Assembly: GCA_027422505.1 (NCBI GenBank)
Contig: JAPQWV010000028.1
Span: 5,608,001 to 5,672,000 of the forward strand
Source: Craterostigma plantagineum
Taxonomy: Eukaryota > Streptophyta > Magnoliopsida > Lamiales > Linderniaceae
DNA: 64,000 bases
Direction: 5' to 3'
Positions 32,484 through 45,418 of the stretch are shown here, piece by piece. The number at the start of each line of letters is the position of its first letter. The stretch's first letter is position 1. The translations under genes were made by a program, and so were the position numbers. The notes below the pieces were generated by a model. It was not told the DNA's origin. It did not search any database and saw only the letters and a program-made list of their open reading frames with translations.

Positions 32484-32921
32484 TTGCCAGAAAGTTACGA
32501 TATGTTCCTTTTGGAGAAACAGGTAGTTCTTCAACCTCAACTTCAGCGTGAGGAAATTGTTCCATGTAAGCCAACAGTCATTGGTGAATACAAGAAGATT
32601 AGTGAGCAGATTTTGGAAATGCTAAATGCGAAAGAAGTAGAGGCTATGGTTAAAAGAAGTCCATTCGGAAAACTCATTCAGTGTGCATCACAGTACCAAC
32701 TATTAATTCAGTTGATATGGTTCCTTGTGCAATCTCAAGTAGCAGACGACGATTCTGACGAGCTATGGATGGTGATGGAGGGAAAACCGTTGCGTTTCTC
32801 AGCTGTAGAACAGGCAATGACTGAAATGAAGATGTCGAAAAAACATCGTCAAGCTGACGCTCCAGAGGACCCGTCCACTCCACGAAGTGATGAATTTTCC
32901 GCAAGCTACTCGGGGAGATAA
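32484..32921 (+). pseudogene. DUF1985-like N-terminal fragment, copy A
   Basis: The translation has EYKKISEQILEMLNAKEVE, then KRSPFGKLIQCASQYQLLIQ, LIWFLVQSQ and DELWMVMEGKPLRFSAVE. This aligns with the start of the DUF1985-like domain at 36786-36990 (EMVQKSQFGSLIEHA ... EIWMMINNRPLRFSASEF). Right after RFSAVE the similarity stops and the sequence goes into an acidic, Pro-rich tail, so only the domain N-terminus is kept. DUF1985 is a plant domain often fused to Ulp1-like proteases in transposon-borne genes. Confidence 0.6.
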
Positions 32922-33027
32922 GACCACTCAGGTAAGCCTTCAATTATGTAAAACACTAAGTGTCGAATTTATTACCTAGCATGTCGGACTTAAACGATGC
33001 AACAAAACATCTACTGCGCCATTTCAG

Positions 33028-33430
33028 CAGGCAGACCACCAGGCTGCAACCTCTGCGAGGCCCTCGAGAGGAGTGAAAATCGAAAACGTTCCTTGCAAGC
33101 TAACTACAGCAGATGCCTCCGATGCAACTGATCCACTATCGCTCACCATCCTCGCTGAATTGCAGAAAATGAGAGAGCTCATACAGTACCACTCGCAACA
33201 ATCACTTGCGACTAATGAGAGGGTGGGAATGGTTCTCGACAAAATTGATGGGAGGTTAGCAATCATGGAGGCAAGCTCCAAGCTTATGTTCGCAAGTTGA
33301 TGTGGAGGCAGGCACGGGGGCTATGGAGCTGGTGGCTGAGGCAGACAATGATGTCGGCGATGCATGCAGGTTCGATGATACTCCTTCCGTTGTCAGGGTA
33401 TCCAAGAAGAAGCGCAAGAAAGCAGATTGA
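33028..33430 (+). pseudogene. coiled-coil exon with basic C-terminal signal
   Basis: 33073-33297 encodes a helical region (ILAELQKMRELIQYHS, ERVGMVLDKIDGRLAIME). After a frame change near 33290 the sequence runs on through VAEADNDVGDACRFDD to SKKKRKKAD and a TGA at 33428-33430. KKKRKK resembles a nuclear localisation signal. It probably belongs with the DUF1985-like fragment upstream. The exact exon start is uncertain. Confidence 0.45.
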
Positions 33431-33694
33431 ATCGTGTTCAAAATTTAATGCTTCGGTTGTTATGGTTGTATGGGACTGATTGCTTTTTGTCGCGTTGATT
33501 ATATCGGACAATGTTTGGTAGGCTATTTGCTGTTTTTTTCTGGACAACAGTTAATCACTTTTGTATTGCCTGAAGAATGCACAGCATTCTCCCTTTCCAA
33601 GTAATATTATTCAGGCATTTTACTTATGACGATGGGCTTTCTTCATAAACCAGGACAAAAGGGTATCATACGATTGTTTTTCTGCGATTTAACC

Positions 33695-36281
33695 TGTAAT
33701 ACCCGCAAAATTTATACGGGATTACTTCAATAATATTCGAAATGTACGGAATTGACTTTCGAACAAGAAACAATTTCTTTTCGAAACGAGCCCAAAATTT
33801 ACAATAGGGCCCGAAAAATTTAAAAGGACCAAAAATTTATTTATGGGCCAAATGAGAAAATAATGGCCCAAAATAAAAGGTTGGGAGTTGGGTCCTTTAA
33901 TAAAATTTAATTGGGCCAAAAACAAGAAGTGAAAGCCCAAATAAATAAATAATTTAAAAATAATAGTAATAACAATAATAATAATAATTTAATTATGGCT
34001 GGAATAAATTAAGAGAATAATAAAAATAATAAGGTACATCCATGTAAGTTTGGTACAATAAAACAAAATAATATTTCATCTCCATGTGAATTTAATACAA
34101 TATAATAAAATAAGAAAAATAAAATAATAAAGCCAACTCTACAATTACATGGAGACAAAAATCTACACCTAATGCCTTAGTAAGTGAATCAAACACATCT
34201 AATACACCTAATGAGACAAGACCTAATACAACCAATACACCTAATATACATCATAAGGACATAAATGAAATAAGAAAAAAAAGAATAATGAGGAGGTGGA
34301 GAGGAGAACGTGAGGGAGAGGAAAGGAAAGAAGAAGAGAGAAAGGAAAGAAAAAATAAAAGAAAGAAAAAGAGAGAAAGAAGAGAAGGAGAAGAGGGAGA
34401 AGCTCGCGGACGAGGAGGAGCTCGGGATCGAAACTCTAGGGTCGGGATCACACGTAACAATCTGTTACGTAGCTCTCTATGGATTAAGGTAGGTGAAGAT
34501 CACCTACATACGTAAACAATATTAGGATTTGTGAATTTTACGTGGTTTGCATGTTATTCATCGAATTCTTCGTGTTTATGTGATAATAATAATTTGCTTG
34601 CATGAATTATCGTTGGTTAGCTTAGGGAGCATGAGATTGAGAATTTTTAGAACTATGAATATTTGGAAAAAGGGATAGAGGACTTTAGATTAAGAGGATA
34701 GAGCAAAAATTGGGGAGAATTAGGGTTTTCTAGGGTTTTCTTTATCCATTTCGGCCAAGAGATTCAGAAATTCATATCTCACAATCTAGACCTCGGATTA
34801 AAACTTCCTTTGGATAGAATTAAGATTTGCAAGTCCTTTATCTGTGGTTAAAATTTCAGCTCCATTGGACATCGTTTACTTTGTGATCATTCAGAAATCC
34901 GAAACTGTCGCAAAACAGCCGTATAAAATAGTTATTTTTAAAATTTTGGGACTTAATCGAAATTTTACAAAATCCAGGGAATCTGTGTTATAAAATTACG
35001 AAGAGGGGATATTTTTAGAGAAATATGAAGCTTTTATGACAGATTTAAAATTCGGAATAAATAATTGGGGTTCTTTGTGTAATTTTCAAAAATTCGAGTA
35101 CTAAATTGAAAAGTTTTAAAAATCTAGGGGCTGAGAATGTAAAAATCCGAACGGGGGAGATTTTTAAAGAAATATAAAGCTTTCGGGGCAAATCTGAAAT
35201 TTTTAAAGATTCGGGGCAGATATGAAACTTAGGAAAATTTTCGGGTCCTAGATTTTGGGGTTTTAAGTGCAAAATTCAGAAAGATATTTTTAAATTAGAA
35301 ATTTAAGTGATATTTTGAAAGTTGGACGTTAGAATTTTAAAATATATTAAATTGGGGACCAATTGTGAACTTAGATTCTTAAATTGAAAAGGATTAAATT
35401 TGGGAACTCTTAGTGAAATTTCGGGGAGAGTTTCAGTGGTTAAGGTTTCGGGCCGATTAAATCGGAACGCGGGCTTCGGGCCCGAATTATTTGGTGTATG
35501 ATAGTTTTTGAGATCGGGACAAGATTATATCTCGAGCCGATATGTTGATATTTAATATGATGCATTTTATATGTTGCATTCTACTTGCACGACATTTGCA
35601 TACACATGGTACGAGAAGAGAGAACTGTGCGGAATCACGGTAATATTGTATAGTGATGTTGAGTGGGGTAGTTTATGACTGATTGATGGTCGTCGAATTG
35701 TATGAGTAGTGAGGTTAGGACTAAGGCGCACTATATGATTGAGATGCGGGGAGTGGGCCTCCCGAGCTACTGACCCCTGCGCGCGTGTTGCCTTTAGTCC
35801 TAAGCCTCGGGCCCTGATGTGATGTGATGAGATGAGTTGAGATGAGATATGAGAAAAGAGTCGAGCGTGCATTTTGTGAGATGTGTCGGGATGGGAGTCG
35901 AGTGAGAACATTTGCATTCTTGCATATTTTCATCTACTGGGCAAAAGCTCAGGGTTTACGTGTGTAGGTACGAACGAGTCGGACGTTGAGAAACGTCACG
36001 ACTAAGCGGCTGATGGCGGTGACTCCACGGACTTTTGAGGGCGGCGCAGTACATGGGACGCGACCTGTGAAACGAGTTTATGTTTCATGTTTTTAAATTT
36101 GGGCTAGGACTTCTTGAGCTTCGGCCCAATGAATAGAAATGTGTTTGGTTTTGGACCTATGGATTTAGACATTTAACGTATTTGTATTATTATGTTTTAA
36201 AAGTTTTAATTAAATGGGCTTTCCGCTGCTTATGCTGCGAAAATCCGCGAAAATACGTATCTAGGAAGTCGGGTCGTTACA
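33695..36281 (-). mobile_element. solo LTR, 2587 bp, chromovirus-like
   Basis: It starts TGTAATACCCGC and ends GGGTCGTTACA on the plus strand, so TGTAACGACCCG...GCGGGTATTACA on the minus strand. It is flanked by identical 5-bp repeats TAACC at 33690-33694 and 36282-36286. No internal retroelement sequence is present, so recombination between two LTRs is the likely origin. It matches the two degraded copies at 23948-26051 and 26530-29361. Because of the target duplication, 33694 and 36287 were adjacent before insertion. Confidence 0.9.
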
Positions 36282-36654
36282 TAACCCATATAAAGTTTTG
36301 GCTATAAAAGTGCCTTAATTTGAAATCAAACGCAACGTTTTATTTAATTCACAAATTTAATTGCGCCTTCATTTATTTCATTCCTACCATTTAATTTGGT
36401 CAAATTATTTAATTCTAAAATAAACAATGAAAATAAAAGTGACTGTACAAATACCAAAATCGAAATATTTTTCATGAATCCACTTGATCTTCCTGCCAAA
36501 TACGCTAAAACCAACCACTCATATTGATGTGTCTAAGTGGGTGCTACCTCTTGCACAACAAATTTGCAGTGGATATTTTTACAATAGTTAGTGTTCTCTG
36601 TGTCATGAACCCTTTTTGAATATTTATTGGTTTTTGTCTTATAGTGCGTTGCGT

Positions 36655-38178
36655 GGTGACTTCAATATCTATGAAACAACCTATATTCAGGTGAAGTTGG
36701 AGAATCAGCTTCGCCAGCATAGAGTCTTACATTGTAAATTGACGGTCTATTCAGACTACAAGAAACGTGCAATATCATTAGGAGCATGCCCAGCGGCACA
36801 GAGATGGAAGAAATGGTCCAAAAATCACAATTTGGGAGTTTGATTGAACATGCGGACAATTTCTGCTTATCAAGTCAGCTTATATGGTATTTGATGCAGT
36901 CTCAGACTAAACAAGAGAATATAGATGAAATATGGATGATGATAAACAACAGGCCCCTGCGCTTTTCAGCTTCTGAATTCTGCCTGCTGACAGGCATGAA
37001 AGTTTGTGCTCACCCCGTTGTGGTTAAAAATGATAGTTTCATTTCAAGGCACTTTCAAGGGAATGAGAGGGTTACAATACAGGATGTTAGAGTCCAGGTG
37101 AATGAGATGGGCAAGCAAAAAACGTCTGCCGTCGATATTGAAAAGCTAAAGATGGCAAGCATTCTCTTTGTTGCAAATGTCCTGCAAAAACTAAGTGGTA
37201 GAGAAACGTTCTTGATTGATACTAAGTGGTTATATTTGGTTGACGATCTTGACGAGTTCAACAATTATCCATGGGGTACCGTTTCATATCATAAAGTTCT
37301 GAAATCATTAAAGAGAGATCTTAGTTTGTTTGACCGTGATATTTTAACGATTGTAGGAAAAAAGACCGTCGTCTGACCTTAGCAGGATTTGTGCATCCCC
37401 TTCAGGTTATCAGCTTCGATTACATCTAATGTTCTGTTTGTCCTCATATTAGTGTGTCTAATTTGAGTATTTACTTCCATTTGCATTTTAGTTTGTCACA
37501 CACGCAAATCATTCATCGTAATTCGTAGTGTCTTTCGCTTAGGTACTTGCATATGAATGCATACCTGGCGTGGCGACTGCATTTGCAAGATACGTAGGCG
37601 TTGACAGTACAACACTCCCATGCATGTGCCGTTGGAGAACTGTCAACTGGAGAAGAAAAGGTTCGCCAAGATTGGATTATATCATTGAGTTAATGTGCAA
37701 CCCAACTATGGAGCCAAGTGTTTTGCTGCCTACTGTTCAAGAAAGTGCTACAGCATACATTTCGGCCTCCCATTACGTATCCATTTGTAATTCTACGGTC
37801 CACCAGCCACCGACTTCAGAGAGAAAGGAAATTAAAACTATGAATAGAGGTTCAGGTTCGTGCAGTGCCGCATGTGGAGAGCCATCGATGTTGACAATGT
37901 ACGTACGCGTTGTTCGTAGAAGGCGTGTTCGTGGAAAAATTGTACAAAGAACAAAGCAGTCCGTTAACAAGACGCCTGTGCAGGGAAGGAATAGAGGGCC
38001 GACAGTAGATCTGCCTACCGTAGTGCCAAACAGGGTAGGCAGTTCACCTGAAGAAATATCATCTTCAAGCTTTTCTGGAAGTTGTTTGGGCGACGGAGTT
38101 CATAAGTGTAAGACATCAAGATCATCAAGCATCAACAGGGGCACTTCCTACTACAATCCCCGTAAGAAAGATTCCTGA
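36655..38178 (+). pseudogene. DUF1985-like domain gene, copy B
   Basis: The main exon (36786-37376) has KSQFGSLIEHADNF, LIWYLMQSQ, DEIWMMINNRPLRFSASEFC, LLTGMKV, RVTIQDVRVQ, KLKMASILFVANVLQ and DLDEFNNYPWGTVSYHKVL, the usual progression of a plant DUF1985 domain. A one-base shift in the A run at about 37360 separates it from DRRLTLAGFVHPLQ, which ends at a GT donor (37407). A second exon starts after TTAG at about 37542 with VLAYECIPGVATAFARY. A Ser/Arg/Lys-rich linker follows to 38178. Function is unknown; the domain is commonly linked to Ulp1-like proteases in plant mobile elements. Confidence 0.7.
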
Positions 38179-38329
38179 CAAAACATCACATATTTGCAAG
38201 GACGTTCACGATGTGGAAGATACACAAATGCCGAATAAGCTGCAACACCAAGACTCAAAAAGGCCGAGCTCTGCCGATAAAGCCCCCCCCCCCCACGAAA
38301 TCGAAAAAAACCAAGAGAGTTGCATACAA

Positions 38330-39262
38330 AAACCAGAGGATTGATAAACATGTACTGTACAAAATTGAAATATTCCCAAAAGTGGTGGAACGCGTAGAGG
38401 CCATGAAGGAACATCATCTCGTGACGGGACTTTACAAATCAGAACTGACACGAGAGTTCTTCCTTGCATTGATGATAAACGACAGCTGGCTCTGTGATGA
38501 CGTAAGAATACACATGCTATCATGCCTTCTAACAATATATATATCAAGTTACGAATATCACAGGACTTTACTTTATGGGTCTATGACGGCATGTCGACGA
38601 ATGCCTACGTGGATTCATTGAGCTGCAGTCCCGGAGCAAGATTCCAAAAAAGGATGTTGCAATAATGAGCACATCATTTGCAAGGCTTGCAACAACAGTC
38701 AATGCAAAAAATGGGGGTGTTGGTCTAAGCTTTTTGAGGCAGTTTGTCCTTGACAAAGCAGAAGGATGGCCTTCGTCCCCATGGAGACGAGCGGATACGA
38801 TTTTGTTTCCATTGACTGTTAAAAGATCTCACTGGATTTTGTGCGTCCTCAAACCCATCTCCCAGAGGATGACTATCCTAGATTTATACATTTGGCGTGA
38901 TCCAGATCTCACCTACACTAATGCAGTAGTGACAAAACTGGCAGATGCCATACGCTTGCGGCAACAGGAGTTGCAACTCCCAAATTCAGAGAAGCCGTTG
39001 GTCGCACAGAGACATCTTGGTGTTCCACAACAGCCTGGCGGGTAATCTCGACGCCTACATTTTATTTATACATTACTTATCGCTATTGAAACTCACCAGT
39101 ATATTTTTATGCATTTTCAGTGGAGATTGTGGCATATATATGTTGCGAAATGCTTTATCAATGATGTTTCCAGAAGATGATCTGTTCGAATTAACGAGCT
39201 CACAGGTGTATGAATTTAGGCAGTACTTGACTGTATCAGTTTTTCTCTCATACTGGGCCTGA
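38330..39262 (+). pseudogene. Ulp1-like (C48) cysteine protease domain, copy B
   Basis: 38360-38500 encodes KIEIFPKVVERVEAMKEH and DSWLCDD before a GT donor. Then come HVDECLRGFIELQSRSKIP at about 38590-38640, LSFLRQFVLDKAEGWPSS, KRSHWILCVLKP (histidine), LDLYIWRDPDL (acidic) and VPQQPG. After a 70-base intron (donor near 39042, acceptor CATTTTCAG at 39119) the exon has GDCGIYMLRNALSMMF with the catalytic cysteine, ending YLTVSVFLSYWA at 39262. Catalytic residues are all readable. It follows the DUF1985-like exons on the same strand and precedes the Helitron Rep gene, so it could be Helitron cargo or an integral gene of the element. Confidence 0.7.
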
Positions 39263-39980
39263 CCGAATGAATAGAAATGTCGAACTCTCATTGTTCTTTT
39301 TGTAGCGGTGTAGTGAAAAGCGTCGCCTTAGTGTGTAACTAGAACGCTGAATGGGCTGGACGCTTTAGTGAATGTCTATACTTCTTGGGTACAATTTTTC
39401 GATGTTTATGTGCGAGTGTGTGGATTTTATGACATTACATTAGCATGAATGTAGCATTATCTCTAATTACAAAACGTGCTAATGATAAATCCTACAAAGT
39501 CTGCAAATGTTACAATGTAGACATGGGATCCGCCAGGCATCCATGTGTATTTGTTGTTACTGAAATCCAGACAGATGCACATTATTGTTGCATTGGTATG
39601 TTTATCTCAATTACCTGAATATGAACAGTCATACGCAACTTTCAAGCAGTATGCTAAAATATTGTCAAAAGCATGGACAACATTAATTAATGAAGACCAT
39701 TGTATGTGATGTTCATGAACGGTAAACCGTGAATATAAACAGTCAACAAAATTAAATTCCATAAAATCATTGCACTCAAAGTTTGAATGGCCAAGGAGGA
39801 ACGAAAATGCTAAACAGTGTAAGTGCTTATATACTATAAACAGATTTACAGCTGTAGGAGCAATTTTCAATCATACGAAATCAGAAATTTAACAGGCAAC
39901 TCGCAGAAATACGCATACAATCAGCCTAAACAACGGCCCAGTGCTTCATATAATTTCTACAGTTCATCAGTTTTCATACT
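39263..39980 (+). other. stretch between the Ulp1-like gene and the Helitron Rep region
   Basis: AT-rich with short chance ORFs on both strands. Nothing is recognised here. Confidence 0.4.
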
Positions 39981-40460
39981 ATGCATACTAACGGTCATAC
40001 ACTCGTGGATTGGCAACGGGACTACCTGAGATCTTTAATGAACCAGGTAGAGGAAAGGATCGATGCGAAGATAAATTGCCACAGGCTGTTTGAAGAACGT
40101 ACATACGACATGTTCCAAATAAGGTACGATACTCTCACAGAAAGTGTTGAAAATGTGCTCGGGGCTGTCAATGAACATTACATGAAGATTCACAAAAAAT
40201 TGGCCAACATAGACGTCACCATCGGTAATCTATTTCAGGAAATTTATATGCAAACCCGTCCATTATTTTCATGTATTGTTTAGTGTTTTATTGCTAAATT
40301 AAAAATTGCACGCATTCGCAGGAACACAAGACGACATCATGCAATTGTTATTTACAGGAAAATCACGATCCCATCAGGCCAAAGTTGCAAGACAGAAGCG
40401 TTTGGAAATTATGAAATCTAAACGAGGATTACAGAAAGCAGTAAACAAAACCTAGGAACA
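39981..40460 (+). pseudogene. coiled-coil fragment upstream of Helitron Rep
   Basis: 39981-40283 encodes VDWQRDYLRSLMNQVEERID, FQIRYDTLTESVENVLGAVN and HYMKIHKKLANIDVTIGNLF, a predicted coiled coil. It resembles 29935-30130 in both sequence and position relative to a basic follow-on (ARQKRLEIMKSKRGLQKAVN at about 40385-40450). Whether it is the last exon of the Ulp1-like gene or a gene of its own cannot be told here. Confidence 0.45.
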
Positions 40461-40685
40461 CGAGATGGTATGCAAGTAAAATTCCCGCAACATATCACCA
40501 AACACAAATATTAATGCTAGCTGTTGTTTAAATTGTTATGCATTGACTGCAGAAAGTGATAGAAGGCAACGAACAATCGTTTTACCCTCGGTACAATACG
40601 TAAAAAAGGAGCTTCTTCATTGCCATTTTGTGATGCGCTGGTTTTGAAGGCAGAGTCAACAAAATAACAAGACCATGGAAAAACT

Positions 40686-43600
40686 TTGCTCTACACTATA
40701 TGCTGCAACCAAGGTAGAGTGTCGCTTCCTCCATCGAGGCAACCACCTCAATACTTGCTCCATATGATTTCTGACAGATCATTTCGACAGTACATCAGGG
40801 TTTATAATTCAATTCTTGCATTTACATCCATGGGAGCGAAAGTTAACACGTCGGTCAAACCAAAATCAGGCGCATATGTTTACAGGATCCACGGACAAAA
40901 CTATCACAACATCGGTTCTTTGCTTCCAGCTGAAGGAGATAAGCCAAGATTTGCTCAGTTATACATTTACGACACTGCAAATGAAGTCTCCAACAGAATG
41001 AACACACTTTCTAGAGAAAGCTCTGGGAATTTGGATACAGATGTCATTGCCAAACTAATAACAATGTTAAATGGGAACAATGAGCTGGCTAAAATCTTCA
41101 GGATGGCAAGAGACAGGTATGAAGCCGAAAGGGCAACTGAATTATCGATAAGGCTAATAGATCGCGGACGCCACCAAAGGCAATATGACCTACCCGCAAC
41201 GGATGAAATTGCAGGACTAATAGTCGGTGACCTGCCGGTAACAACCGGGGAACGGGACATAATTGTCCAGATGAAAAATGGCCAACTTCAAAGAATCGGC
41301 GAGTCACATCCTTCTTTCATGGCAATGCAGTACCCGCTGCTTTTTCCTTTTGGTGAAATTGGTTACCACGATCAGATCCCGTACAACGGAGTGCTGCACG
41401 CAACGTTCAAGAGGAAATGTATAACACTGAGGGAGTTTTATGCTTACCAAATACAAATTAGATTTTCTCAAGGAAATGGTATCATTCGAACGGGCCGTCT
41501 TTTTTACCAACATGTAGTTGATGCATATACAGCCATAGAACAAGAAAGATTGCGTTGGATCAAAAATAATCAGAAGACGTTGAGGGCAGAACTTTATAGC
41601 AACATATGCGATGCAGTATCAAGGGGGAGATGGATGCAAGATCACTTGGAAAAAAAAAATTGCCTTCGTCTTTTACGAGATCTCCGAGATATATGGTTGA
41701 AAATTATCACGACGCTCTCGCCTTATGCAGATGGTATGGCAACCCACATCTATTCGTAACAATAACAGCAAATCCAAACTGGGAAGAGATCGCAGATCAT
41801 CTTCACACGTATGATGATGACGTGCCGAACGGAAGACCTGACCTACAATGCCGAATTTTCAAGATAAAATTAGAACAACTGATGGCGGACATTCGCAGTG
41901 GATGCTTCTTTCCTAATATTAAGGCTGATATTTCATTTACGCAATAGCTTTAGTAATCACGTAAACATTTCTAAAAATTCGTATATTTGTCGGCAACGCA
42001 GCGTTGTATACTATTGAATTCCAGAAACGTGGTTTGCCCCGTGCCCATATACTGCTATGGCTTAATCGAGCAGCCGCCGAGCCTACTCCTGCAGAGGTTG
42101 ATGCAATAATTTTGGCAGAGATTCCGGACCGCCAAATTGATGAAGAGGGATATGCTTTGGTCGAACAATTCATGATGCATGGACCGTGTGGTTTCAATGG
42201 ATCAAATTCTCCATGCATGGAAAAAAACAGGTGCACAAAGAACTTCCCAAAACAATATAGTGTTAGGACAACGACTGACGAATATGGATATGTGCGTTAT
42301 AGATGGAGGGATGATGGTAGATTTATCTTTAAAAAAGACATAGTCCTCGACAACGGTTACGTGATACCGCATAACCTGGCAATGTTGAAAAAATATAGGA
42401 CACATATTAACGTGGAATGGTGCAACACAAGAAGGGCAATAAAGTATTTGTTCAAATATATCACAAAAGGAGTGACAAGTTGACGATGATAATCGAGTCC
42501 GTGAATGCACAATCCACGGGGAAAATCCCCCGACATGGTGACGAAATATAAAGATTTCTAGATTGCAGATATTTATCTGCTTGTGAAGCAAAGTGGAGAA
42601 TACTGGCATTCGACATCCACCACCGAAAACCTGCTGTACAGAGGCTTCAAATTCATTTGGAAGGCCATCAGAGTTTGCTGTATGATGAATCTGCCAATCT
42701 GGAGAACATGATGACTGCAAGTGGCATTCAGAAGACTATGTTCACAGAATGGATGGAAACAAGCAAGTACAATCCTGAGGCAAGGAATCTTACTTACATG
42801 CAGTTTCCATCGAATTTTGTATGGAATGCATCTAGCAAGGCATGGACACCGCGAAAGAAAGGGTTTGTCATTGGCAGGATTGTGAACATACATCCAACAG
42901 CAGGCGAAATATATTACATGAGAATGTTGCTTACTATGGTGAAAGGACCAACATCGTATCGGGACATACGTACGGTAAACGGGCAAGTTATGCAGACTTT
43001 CAAGGATGCTTGCTATAAAAGGGGATTGTTAGATGGTGATTCAAAGTGGCATCAGGCTATGCACGAGGCTTCTCAATGGGCTTCGCCAAATCAGCTTCGA
43101 CAACTATTTGTTACGTTATTGATTTCCTTCGAAGTCACAGATCCCTTAAACCTCTGGAACTGCTGTTGGAAGAGTCTTTCTGAAAACGTGCTAATACGAC
43201 AACGACGTCTGTTTGGCATAAGTAAACTGCACCTTACAGATGACCAATTAAAAAACTACACCCTTGCAGAGATTGAAAAAACCATGACGCAGAGTTCCAA
43301 GACTCTTTCAGATTTCCCACCGATGCCTACACCCTTAAAGACGATTATAAAAGAGCTCAACAACAGGATGCTCATGGAAGAAACTAATTACAGCACTGAA
43401 GAGAACACAATAGAACATCAACGTCTTATTGATACTCTGAATGAAGAGCAGCAAAGGCTCTTCGACGACGTTATGAACTCAGTGCACAACAACAAAGGGG
43501 GTTTATTCTTCTTATACAGACCTTGAGGGACGGGGAAAACACACGTTTACAAGACGTTAATCAAACAATCAAGATCAGAGAGTCGAATTGTCATCCCGGT

Positions 43601-44816
43601 TGCATCTTCAGGTATAGCAGCATATTACTTCCGGGTGGAAGGACAGCACATTCCAGATTTAAGATTCCAATAACTCTCCAAGAGAACTCTATGTGCAACA
43701 TAAAGCATGGAACGATGCTGGCTGAATTACTAATGCGTTCAGAGCTATCTGGGATGAGGCTCCGATGACTCACAAATACGCATTTGAGGCGTTAGACAGA
43801 ACACTGAGAGACCTCATGTCTAGGGCAAATGTTGTCGCAGACGTTGGACCTTTTGATGGCAAACCTGTCTTGCTGGGTGGTGATTTCAGGCAAATTCTGC
43901 CAGTAATAGCTCGAGGATCGAGACAAGATACAGTAGATGCTTCCATTAATCGCTTATATTTATGGGAGACGGCCGTGTCTACACGTTGTCGTAGAACATG
44001 AGATTACATCATGGTGACACGGATAAATCCATGGAAACAGTTAAACTGCCAGAGAATATGTGTATTAACACTCATGGTGACACCGTTAGTGGCATAGCTA
44101 CGTATGTTTACTCAGATTTTGAAGATCGTATGACAGAGCATGATCATATCAGGGAAAGAGCGATACTGACGCCACGAAACCAAACGGTAGATGAAGTAAC
44201 AGTTACATGCTATCAATAACTCCGGGCCTTCTTACTGAATATTTAAGTGCGGACAGTGTTGAGCTAGATGCTGAATTGGAGAACAACATGGACACAATGT
44301 ATCCAGTTGAGTTTCTAAACACTCTTGAATTTTCTGGTATTCCTAACCATAAACTAACATTGAAGCCAGCAATTCCTGTCATGTTATTGAGGAACATCAA
44401 CCAGAGGGATGGTTTGTGCAACGGAACTAGGATGATTGTATCACATTTGGGGAGAAGAGTGGTTGAGGCAGAAATTTTAACAGGTACTCATAAAGGGAAA
44501 AAAGGTTCTAATATCAAGAGTCATCCTTTCTCCATCGGACACAACATGGCCGTTCAAACTCCGTCTTCGTCAGTTTCCACTGAAAGTTTGCTACGCAATG
44601 ACAATAAACAAAAGTCAAGAACAGAGCCTAAAGAGGGTAGGGGTGTATCTTCCAAAACCTGTTTTCACGCATGGGCAGTTGTATGTTGCGCTTTCTCGTG
44701 TGACATCATCGACGGGAATTAAGGTATTATGCATGAATGAAGACGGCGTAGACGACGACGAGATTACCAATATAGTTTACTGGGAAGTATTCAACAACAT
44801 TCACCAAACTATTTAG
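40686..44816 (+). pseudogene. Helitron replication initiator / PIF1-like helicase (RepHel), broken
   Basis: RepHel proteins mobilise Helitrons by rolling-circle transposition. 40686-41759 holds the Helitron-like N-terminal domain (SHPSFMAMQYPLLFPFGEIG, YAYQIQIRF), followed by NPHLFVTITANPNWEEI. The Rep motif reads RGLPRAHILLW, so the first His of HUH is Arg; the Tyr motif KYLFKYITKG is kept. The helicase half has a TGA right before GTGKT (43524), then [62 protein letters not shown] and [10 protein letters not shown]. Shifts or stops lie near 41740, 41947, 42481, 43524, 43768, 44000, 44217 and 44590. The order of domains is normal and the copy is inactive. Confidence 0.9.
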
Positions 44817-45090
44817 TGTGAAAATTACTTTCCCACTGTAAGATGTATAATACTGTATTCAAATGCTTTATCTATAAATACTGCTGAGTATTTTACTTTA
44901 CCAATTTCAGCAATTGATTGATGAGCATAAGATGCGTTTTGTCCAATAACCTTTAGCACAAAGCTTTACGCTTATGTGAATTACATTAAGAAGCGTGACT
45001 CCGTTGTCACATAACTTTTATAAAGAAATACGATATTAATTATCCCTTCCATTCGAAGTGCAACAAACATTCTGATAAATAACTTTAACA

Positions 45091-45111
45091 TGTGCATCGC
45101 ACAGTTGCTAG
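45091..45111 (+). other. first Helitron-type 3' end (hairpin plus CTAG)
   Basis: TGTGCATCGCACA (45091-45103) can form a 5-bp stem with a 3-base loop and is followed five bases later by CTAG at 45108-45111. Helitrons end in CTRR a few bases after a short hairpin. The next base is C, not the T expected at an A/T insertion site. Confidence 0.6.
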
Positions 45112-45124
45112 CGGCGCTACTTGC

Positions 45125-45300
45125 GTTTCAAAACCCTATTTTAGCGCATGGGCAGGTGTATGTTGTACTTTCTCACGCGACATCATCAACATGAACTAAG
45201 GTATTGAGCGTGAACGAAGGTGGCGGAGACGATCGCGAGGTTACCAACATAGTTTACCAGGAAGTATTCATTAACATGCACCAAAATTTATCGCCATAAC
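45125..45300 (+). pseudogene. diverged duplicate of the RepHel C-terminus
   Basis: The sequence from TTTCAAAACCCTATTTTAGC (45128) to CACCAAAATTTA matches 44650-44812, the last exon-like stretch of the helicase, with many substitutions and stops. The AT-rich sequence following it (45463-45710) also matches that following the first copy (44840-44940). It is therefore the 3' part of a second, related Helitron placed right after the first one's end. Confidence 0.75.
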
Positions 45301-45418
45301 TAAGATGAAAATTCTTTTGAAGTTCTCGAAATGCCTCCCTTACAGTTGGTGACGATAAGGCAACTGAGTTTTGCGAAGCGGTCCATTCTCGAGCAGAATA
45401 TAGTTGTGGTAGTCACAT

